From contig JAUIKE010000012.1 of assembly GCA_030430845.1 (NCBI GenBank), positions 1 to 64,000 of the forward strand: DNA of 64,000 bases, written 5' to 3'. Of the stretch, positions 58,974 through 64,000 are shown one piece after another. The position numbers and the translations under genes are program-made. The DNA comes from Bacteroidia bacterium. GTDB taxonomy: Bacteria > Bacteroidota > Bacteroidia > Chitinophagales > Saprospiraceae. Below the pieces are notes generated by a model that saw only the letters and a program-made list of their open reading frames with translations, made no database searches and had not been told where the DNA came from. Position 1 is the first letter of the stretch, and each line of letters begins with the position of its first letter.

Positions 58974-60257
58974 TCAAAGCCCCAACAGCGTCCTGTACTC
59001 CGTTTTTAGTTGCTCCATTTGAAGGCGATACAATTCGAGGTTCAATTCGGCCTGGGTGCTTTTATTAAGTTGTTCGATGTAATCGGTGGAGGTCCGCACG
59101 CCCAGGTCTAGCTGAGTGGAAAAGGTCTCCAGAATACTTTTTTGTAAATCCACGATCTGTTGTCCTTGCTCAAAGAGCGATTCCAGTGTCTGCAATCGAT
59201 CCTGGTATGGGCTCTTCATTTTTTCTATTTGATCTAAAAAAACAGCCTGCTGGTTATCCACAAGTTGAGTTTGCACACTTAGTAGTTGGCGATCCACCTT
59301 TGATTTTTTCCAATCGGTAATCTTCCAGCTAAAACCTACGCCGCCGATTGCAAAGGGATTGAGACTATCATCGAAGAAATTGAGTGGGTGAGGATAGCCC
59401 AGTCCAGCCTGGAGGAAAAGGTTAATCTTCGGTTTTCGACTTGCCTCGATCATACCCTCCATGGAGCTTATCTGGGCCTTTTGGAGCTGGAAGAGCTCCA
59501 ACTCGGGCCGTTGGACCGGTCGATTGAATTGAAAATCTGCCTCGGAGGGTACTTCAAGGGAAGTATCCTCGCCAAATTCCTGCCCGGTTATAGTAGACAA
59601 GGATTGCATGGCTTCCTTAGCCCGGCCCTGCAATTGTTGGATCTGCTGCTCAAGTTCGAGTTGACGCACTTTTAGCTGATCAATATCGACCTGAAGGGCT
59701 ACTCCATCCTTTTTGGCTGCTTCCAGGGTATTGATTCGGCTATTCAGGTTAGCCACGCTTTGCTCCAGTACATCGATCTGAGCTTTGGCCAGTAAAGCCC
59801 CGAAATAAGCCTGGTTGACTTGTGAATGGATTGGGTACTGCTCCACTATAATACTTTGCTGTGCGGTACTTAGAGCAGATTGCTCTATGCTTTTCCGGGC
59901 TTCCTGCAGGCCTCCGTCGAAGAGCAGGTAAGAGCCATCAACGCTGGCCTGAGCACGGAAAAGCGGGAGTTCTGGAATTTCCGCTCCAGGTATTTCCAGC
60001 GGAAACTGAACTGTTTCTGACTGATAAGAAGCCTGGGCATTCAACTGAAGCTGCGGTAATCGCTCCAGATCGATCTGCTCCAGTTTAAGCTGCGTCTGCT
60101 GGTCCAGCAAGGCCGGCTTGTCTTTTAAGGGATGACGTTCTAAAGCCCATTGGTAACAGTCCTCTAAGCTGATATTTTTATCTGACTGGGTAAAAGATGT
60201 ATTTACCAGTAGAAAAAAACTAAAAAAAGCAATGACTTTAATCACTATTTTAACCAT
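58974..60257 (-). CDS. TolC family outer-membrane efflux protein
   Basis: A 427-residue protein with a signal peptide (FFSFFLLVNTSFTQS) and the TolC repeat pattern of long coiled-coil helices (LEQSVANLNSRINTLEAAK, LQGRAKEAMQSLSTITGQ, DQIEKMKSPYQDRLQTLE) and two conserved SLEDCYQWALERHP / VRTSTDYIEQLNKSTQAELNL segments. It forms the outer exit duct for the ABC/HlyD exporter encoded downstream. The presumed TetR operator overlaps its start codon. Confidence 0.93.
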   Translation of the reverse strand: MVKIVIKVIAFFSFFLLVNTSFTQSDKNISLEDCYQWALERHPLKDKPALLDQQTQLKLEQIDLERLPQLQLNAQASYQSETVQFPLEIPGAEIPELPLFRAQASVDGSYLLFDGGLQEARKSIEQSALSTAQQSIIVEQYPIHSQVNQAYFGALLAKAQIDVLEQSVANLNSRINTLEAAKKDGVALQVDIDQLKVRQLELEQQIQQLQGRAKEAMQSLSTITGQEFGEDTSLEVPSEADFQFNRPVQRPELELFQLQKAQISSMEGMIEASRKPKINLFLQAGLGYPHPLNFFDDSLNPFAIGGVGFSWKITDWKKSKVDRQLLSVQTQLVDNQQAVFLDQIEKMKSPYQDRLQTLESLFEQGQQIVDLQKSILETFSTQLDLGVRTSTDYIEQLNKSTQAELNLELYRLQMEQLKTEYRTLLGL

Positions 60258-60266
60258 TTGGGTAAA
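60249..60266. promoter_or_regulatory. candidate TetR operator overlapping the tolC start
   Basis: TTTAACCATTTGGGTAAA, an imperfect 18-bp palindrome, identical to the copy at 60912-60929. The CAT complementing tolC's ATG lies inside. Flanking A/T bases are also shared (a 25-bp match). Confidence 0.65.
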
Positions 60267-60284
60267 TTTTATCTAAAAAAATAG

Positions 60285-60893
60285 CTACTCATTTTTTACT
60301 CTAATAGATTCGATAATAAAACTGCTCACTTCTTTTTTGCGAAGCTGCATAAACTGCAAATAAGTCGTTTTATCCATTTGAAGGATACTTTTAAAAAGTG
60401 GACTGGCCACGAAAGGAAACACACACATCGAGATCATATTGATGACCAATTGTAAGGGGTTGATTTCTCGAATGTTCCCTTTCTGTACTTCCGACTGCAC
60501 CTGTACGATCAGTTTCATAGGGTTGGGCCGGTCTTTATTGTTCATGATGGTGTTGATGAATTCCTCGGGCTTCTGATTCATCTCATGGATCACAAACTTT
60601 GGGATATTGGGGTTTTCCAGCAAAATGTCCATGTATTCATCCACAAAGGATTCGATCTTTTCAAACAGGGGAAAATCTGATTCAAAGATTTTATTAATCC
60701 TTGGTGCAAATTTGTGGAAAGCCTCCATGAAGACTGCACTGAAAAGCTTATCCTTGTTTTTGAAATAATAATGCAACAGCCCTTTGTTGATCTCCGCTTT
60801 GTCGGCAATCTCCTGCATGCGGGCAGCAGCATATCCTTTCTGTATGAATATTTCTTTGGCAGCGGCTAGTATTTTTTCTTCAGTTTCCATCAA
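60285..60893 (-). CDS. TetR/AcrR family regulator of the exporter operon
   Basis: A 202-residue regulator. Residues 1-55 are the TetR helix-turn-helix (ILAAAKEIFIQKGYAAARMQEIADKAEINKGLLHYYFKNKDKLF); the rest is the ligand-binding helical domain, typical of AcrR-type. It lies immediately upstream of tolC (27 nt) in the same direction. The identical palindrome before its own gene and at tolC suggests autoregulation and control of the operon. It parallels E. coli CecR, which controls ybhGFSR. Confidence 0.92.
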   Translation of the reverse strand: MMETEEKILAAAKEIFIQKGYAAARMQEIADKAEINKGLLHYYFKNKDKLFSAVFMEAFHKFAPRINKIFESDFPLFEKIESFVDEYMDILLENPNIPKFVIHEMNQKPEEFINTIMNNKDRPNPMKLIVQVQSEVQKGNIREINPLQLVINMISMCVFPFVASPLFKSILQMDKTTYLQFMQLRKKEVSSFIIESIRVKNE

Positions 60894-60911
60894 TTATTGC
60901 GAAATTCTATT

Positions 60912-60929
60912 TTTAACCATTTGGGTAAA
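60912..60929. promoter_or_regulatory. candidate TetR operator upstream of tetR
   Basis: Second copy of TTTAACCATTTGGGTAAA, 19 nt upstream of the tetR start. No other copy was noticed in the window. Confidence 0.65.
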
Positions 60930-60976
60930 TTTTATTCAAAGTAAAGACTTTTATTTTATAATGTCAAGCGCCACAT

Positions 60977-61024
60977 AAAAAAAGAGGTTGTTTGCAGCCG
61001 GTATGGGCTGCAAACAACCTCTTT
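60977..61024 (-). terminator. terminator after the DUF3185-like gene (minus strand)
   Basis: Perfect 19-bp stem (AAAGAGGTTGTTTGCAGCC), short loop, followed on the minus strand by a T tract. Confidence 0.8.
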
Positions 61025-61038
61025 AAAGAACATTATAC

Positions 61039-61089
61039 CTATTGGGGTTGTGTAAAAACTCGTTCCTTGTTTTTACCCACCCCCAATAG
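61039..61089. repeat. GGGGTTGTGTAAAAAC palindrome, copy B
   Basis: Arms CTATTGGGGTTGTGTAAAAAC and a complement with two mismatches around the loop TCGTTCCTT. It shares GGGGTTGTGTAAAAACTCGT with 50642-50698. The palindrome lies downstream of the 61105 gene. Confidence 0.8.
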
Positions 61090-61104
61090 CCAAACCACCT
61101 CTAA

Positions 61105-61299
61105 TTATTTCCGGGACGCAAACAAGCCAATCACCAGAATTACAACACTGATAATTAAAGGCGTCCAATTAGCGCTGCTCACCGATACATCGAGGCCTAG
61201 GAAGCTGAAGCTTTCGGAGTTTTGAATGGCCTTAATACCAAAAAAGATGGTTCCGATAAGGCCCAAAACGGTTAATACGCGACCGACAGATTGTTTCAT
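61105..61299 (-). CDS. small membrane protein (DUF3185-like)
   Basis: A 64-residue protein with two membrane helices (VLTVLGLIGTIFFGIKAI and PLIISVVILVIGLFASRK) and a short loop SFLGLDVSVSSA. The layout matches DUF3185. Function unknown. Monocistronic, with its own terminator. Confidence 0.75.
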   Translation of the reverse strand: MKQSVGRVLTVLGLIGTIFFGIKAIQNSESFSFLGLDVSVSSANWTPLIISVVILVIGLFASRK

Positions 61300-61409
61300 G
61301 GTTTTTATTTTAGGGTTAAAAAAAATTGAGTTTGTGTACTTTTAAAACCTAAAACCAGAATACCATGTTCGTTTTTTTTCATTGAGAAATAAAATAGGCT
61401 CCGACAACA

Positions 61410-62531
61410 ATGCACAACATAATAATCATAGGCGGCGGCCTGGCAGGCTTGACTGCAGCCCTGCACCTTTCCAGGAAAGGCTTTTCGGTGCAGGTCATTG
61501 AAAAAAAAGCCTATCCACAGCACAAGGTCTGTGGCGAGTATGTCTCAGATGAAGTGCAAGCTTACCTTCAACACCTCGGCGCCGACATCAAAAGCATTCA
61601 ACCTAATCACGTAGATCGCTTCCGCCTGTATGCGCCTTCCGGCACCTTCATCGAAGCGCCATTACCGCTGGGGGGCTTTGGAATGCGGCGCTATACTTTT
61701 GACCAATTTTTATATAAAAAAGCTATGGATGCGGGGGTGGATTTTTTGCTAAACACCAAGGTGGAGCAAGTCCATTTCATAGGGGATCATTTTGAGGTAC
61801 AGGCCCAGCGGCAGCCGATCATCAATGCTCAGGTAGTGCTAGGCAGTTTCGGCAAGCGATCTACACTTGACAAAGCCCTCAAGCGGCCTTTTTTCCAACA
61901 GCCGGCGGATTATCTGGGCGTTAAGTTTTATCTAAAAGCGAACTTCCCTTCCGACCTTGTGGCCTTGTACAACTTCTCCGGCGGCTACGGCGGAGCCGTG
62001 GAAGTCGAGGACGGTACCATCGACATTGCCTACCTGACCCGGCATGATCAGGTGAAAGCCTGCGGCGGCCTCCAGTCTTTTGAAGAAAAAATCATCTGGC
62101 AAAACCCTGCTTTCAAAAAACTACTCACCGAATCAGAACGACTCCAGCCTACGCTTACTATTTCCAACATTTCTTTCCGTCCCAAAAAACAAATTCAGGA
62201 TCACATCCTCATGCTGGGCGACGCAGCTGGTATGATCCCTCCCCTGGCCGGAAACGGCATGGCCATGGCGATCCATGCGGGCAAGCTGGCCAGTGAGGCT
62301 GCTACCGATTTTTTGCAAAAAAAGATCAGTCGCCGGCAAATGGAGCAACAGTATCAGCAAGCCTGGAACCGTCAGTTTGCCTACCGGCTGTTTTGGGGCC
62401 GGCGCCTGCATCGCTTTATGGGTAAGCCGGCCCTGTCAGAGTTTTCGGTCCGAGCACTCCAAAAAATGCCTTTCCTCCTACCCGGCATCGTACGGCAAAC
62501 GCACGGAAAGGAAATTCTGCCCAAGCCATAA
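61410..62531 (+). CDS. FAD-dependent oxidoreductase of the geranylgeranyl-reductase-like superfamily
   Basis: A 373-residue flavoprotein. FAD-binding motif IIIGGGLAGLTAALHLS is at the N-terminus, HKVCGEYVSDE is the superfamily motif, and the second FAD site is HILMLGDAAGMIPPLAGNGMA. It could reduce isoprenoid or polyketide double bonds. In many Bacteroidota this type sits with a methyltransferase and type III polyketide synthase; the methyltransferase begins at 63587 and the synthase, if present, is outside the window. Confidence 0.88.
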   Translation: MHNIIIIGGGLAGLTAALHLSRKGFSVQVIEKKAYPQHKVCGEYVSDEVQAYLQHLGADIKSIQPNHVDRFRLYAPSGTFIEAPLPLGGFGMRRYTFDQFLYKKAMDAGVDFLLNTKVEQVHFIGDHFEVQAQRQPIINAQVVLGSFGKRSTLDKALKRPFFQQPADYLGVKFYLKANFPSDLVALYNFSGGYGGAVEVEDGTIDIAYLTRHDQVKACGGLQSFEEKIIWQNPAFKKLLTESERLQPTLTISNISFRPKKQIQDHILMLGDAAGMIPPLAGNGMAMAIHAGKLASEAATDFLQKKISRRQMEQQYQQAWNRQFAYRLFWGRRLHRFMGKPALSEFSVRALQKMPFLLPGIVRQTHGKEILPKP

Positions 62532-62534
62532 AAA

Positions 62535-62665
62535 ACCTTGCAAAACCTGCCATTATCGGACAAAAGCGGACAAGCACTCAGATAGCTGGCGATTTTGGGC
62601 TACCTTTGTACTGGAAAATAAAGTCGCTAGTGACCTGGTGACTTGGAGTCACCAGGTCACTAGCG
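62535..62665 (+). repeat. composite GCGGACA / -7 / hairpin repeat, copy 3
   Basis: CCTTGCAAAACCTGCC, TCGGACA (62556), GCGGACA (62566), 28 nt, TACCTTTG at 62601-62608, 16 nt, then the perfect 18-bp hairpin 62625-62665 (CGCTAGTGACCTGGTGAC, loop TTGGA). The PrsW gene starts 44 nt after the hairpin, so this copy could be its promoter with a structured leader. Confidence 0.87.
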
Positions 62666-62708
62666 CTCAAAAAATTGACTAGCACAACACCCTATAAACG
62701 CAAACACC

Positions 62709-63407
62709 ATGATATTAATCCTATTAGCCCTGGCCCTCGCCCCCGGAATTGCCATCGCTTTGTACATTTTTTATAAGGACCAGCATGAGCGGGAGCCGAC
62801 TCGATTGCTCATCAAGAGCTTCCTTTACGGGATCGGTAGCGTCATTGTAACGCTTGCCATCAGCTATTCCATACTTGGAGAAACGATGGTCTTTGGAGCC
62901 AGAACACTCTGGGATTATGTGGTCGATGCCTTCTTGGTCGTTGCCCTTGTAGAGGAATTTTCCAAGTTTATTTTTGTGCGGTGGCTGCTGTATCCCAACA
63001 AAAATTTTAATGAACCCTTTGACGGGATCGTCTACTGCGTCATGGTAAGTATGGGCTTTGCTACCCTGGAGAACGTCCTGTATGTCATGGAGGGGGGGAT
63101 TGGCGTCGCTATGCTGAGGATGTTCACAGCCGTTCCCGCCCACGCTACTTTCGCCGTCATTATGGGCTTTTTTGTTGGAGAAGCTAAGTTTCTGCAGCGA
63201 AACAGGACACTTTACCTGATCATAGGTATTTTGGCCGCAACCATCGCTCATGGTTTTTATGATCTGTTTTTGTTCTTGCAGTATCCGACTGGTATATGGG
63301 TGGGAGCTTTCGTATCCCTTTTCATAGCTCTTTGGTTGAGCAGAAAGGCCATCAAAATTCATCAGGAGGCTTCGCCTTTTAAAGAAGTAGAAGACTCGAA
63401 TCCCTAG
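62709..63407 (+). CDS. PrsW family intramembrane glutamic protease
   Basis: A 232-residue membrane protein with about seven helices. The PrsW signature is visible: VALVEEFSKFIFVRW (EExxK) and, later, AHATFAVIMGFFVGEAKF and ATIAHGFYDLFLFL, which hold the other conserved His/Asp residues. PrsW proteases cut anti-sigma factors in regulated intramembrane proteolysis; the substrate is unknown here. The upstream composite repeat may provide its promoter. Confidence 0.88.
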   Translation: MILILLALALAPGIAIALYIFYKDQHEREPTRLLIKSFLYGIGSVIVTLAISYSILGETMVFGARTLWDYVVDAFLVVALVEEFSKFIFVRWLLYPNKNFNEPFDGIVYCVMVSMGFATLENVLYVMEGGIGVAMLRMFTAVPAHATFAVIMGFFVGEAKFLQRNRTLYLIIGILAATIAHGFYDLFLFLQYPTGIWVGAFVSLFIALWLSRKAIKIHQEASPFKEVEDSNP

Positions 63408-63586
63408 GAATGTAAAGGTTTGGTATTAAACCCAGATAGGCTCTCAATAGCAATAACAATTTCAATAGCAACCTCAATCTAAAGAAGATTGTTACCATTG
63501 CCATTGCCATTGTTATTCAGCCCCGAGCCTGGCCATCAACAATTTTAGTAGTGATATCGTGTTTTTTAATCCTTATTCCAGCACCA

Positions 63587-64000
63587 ATGCCAATTTTTAA
63601 TCAATTCAAACATCGCTCAGAAGAAGAAGAGATCATCGATGACTTCAGCATGGCCGGAGAGGAAGTCATAAAAACCTTCCAAACCATCGAGCGGGTCAAT
63701 ACCCTCCTGGGTGGCAATCAGGTATTGGTCAGTGGGGTACGTCAAATAACCGACAAGCTTCAAGCTACCGGACAACCAATCCAGCTCTATGATCTCGGCT
63801 GCGGCAGCGGCGACGGCCTACGCGCCATTGCCCGTTGGGCACGTAAAAGAAACATTCCAATGCAACTCATTGGTATCGATGCCAATGAGTTTATAGTTGA
63901 ATATGCCCGTGAAAAATCGAAGGCTTTTCCTGAGATTCGGTTTGTACAACAAGATATTTTCGATGAGGAGTGCCGCTTAACAAATGTAGACATCGTAACT
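63587..64000 (+). CDS. class I SAM-dependent methyltransferase (C-terminus cut by window edge)
   Basis: 138 residues are visible from an ATG at 63587, not listed in the ORF track because it leaves the window. After a helical N-terminus (SEEEEIIDDFSMAGEEVIKT) comes SAM motif I LYDLGCGSGDGLRAIA, the acidic ribose-binding LIGIDANEFIVEYAREK and motif III RFVQQDIFDEE. This N-terminus is typical of the methyltransferase next to type III polyketide synthase and FAD oxidoreductase genes in Bacteroidota; the role in lipid or pigment synthesis is inferred. Confidence 0.85.
   Translation, partial: MPIFNQFKHRSEEEEIIDDFSMAGEEVIKTFQTIERVNTLLGGNQVLVSGVRQITDKLQATGQPIQLYDLGCGSGDGLRAIARWARKRNIPMQLIGIDANEFIVEYAREKSKAFPEIRFVQQDIFDEECRLTNVDIVT

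Noticed and set aside
62724-63362. 212-aa minus-strand ORF
   Set aside because: Antisense shadow of prsW, whose membrane helices and EExxK motif are clear.

Overview
The window looks like a chromosomal segment of a Bacteroidota bacterium, most likely a Saprospiraceae-type (Lewinella/Haliscomenobacter-like) organism. The evidence is three proteins with type IX secretion (T9SS) type A C-terminal sorting domains, GLPGLI, DUF5777 and PorT-like outer-membrane families, TAnnTTTG-type -7 promoter elements, weak Shine-Dalgarno signals and class III aminotransferase, RlmN, ClpS and sigma-54 proteins of Bacteroidota type. About 58 protein genes, one small-peptide candidate and one tRNA are supported. 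No phage, transposase, CRISPR array or rRNA is seen. The taxonomic placement is inference from families, not from a marker search.

Layout. 1-2414: minus-strand c-type cytochrome lipoproteins ending in a truncated DUF5777 gene. 2592-4443: ECF sigma factor plus a membrane-anchored partner with a barrel-like tail. 4645-6746: exodeoxyribonuclease, GNAT acetyltransferase and an OM barrel. 6854-8760: a 39-codon minus-strand peptide gene with its own terminator, divergent from a helical-repeat protein. 8990-14147: secreted amidohydrolase, YfcC-type carrier and ArgE-type deacylase. 14227-18879: minus-strand metabolic and repair genes (methyltransferase, AlkD-like, DinB, VOC, BASS symporter). 18880-19983: a 1.1-kb gene-poor stretch with two minus-strand terminators, then a second helical-repeat gene, a T9SS lamin-tail protein and a T9SS M36 metalloprotease. 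26083-36660: OmpA, MMPL/RND transporter, a TrpF-like protein lacking catalytic residues, GH25, aminotransferase, RpoN and aminopeptidase P. 36793-39210: an AT-rich accessory island with a nucleotidyltransferase/HTH-like pair. 39277-43484: RlmN, PfkB kinase, tRNA-Asn, lipoprotein RidA and exported creatininase. 43536-48844: a GLPGLI / OM-barrel / LytS-LytTR operon. 49096-53537: OM barrel, ClpS, peroxiredoxin, PhoD phosphatase and CBS protein. 53774-60893: a TetR-controlled seven-gene YbhGFSR-like exporter operon with TolC. 61105-64000: small membrane protein, FAD oxidoreductase, PrsW and a truncated methyltransferase.

The most unusual content is intergenic. A composite repeat occurs three times (8804-8926, 16890-17009, 62556-62665): phased GCGGACA boxes, then a TAACTTTG-like -7 element, then an identical 41-nt hairpin with 18-bp arms. 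The same GCGGACA box occurs twice, 21 bp apart, upstream of the GLPGLI/LytTR operon. This suggests a regulator, possibly the encoded LytTR protein, whose sites have spread on a mobile or amplified promoter-hairpin element. Other palindromic elements include a 159-bp MITE-like element with a possible 7-bp target duplication, a 194-bp double-arm element, three palindromes sharing an ACATGACATGT core, a 60-bp palindrome that reads into the stop-proximal codons of two convergent genes, and a dispersed GGGGTTGTGTAAAAAC palindrome. Many lie at convergent gene ends and probably act as bidirectional terminators.

Regulatory logic readable from sequence: the exporter operon has the same 18-bp imperfect palindrome before tetR and across the tolC start codon, and the nucleotidyltransferase pair has a 22-bp palindrome ending on its start codon. 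Both suggest autoregulation.
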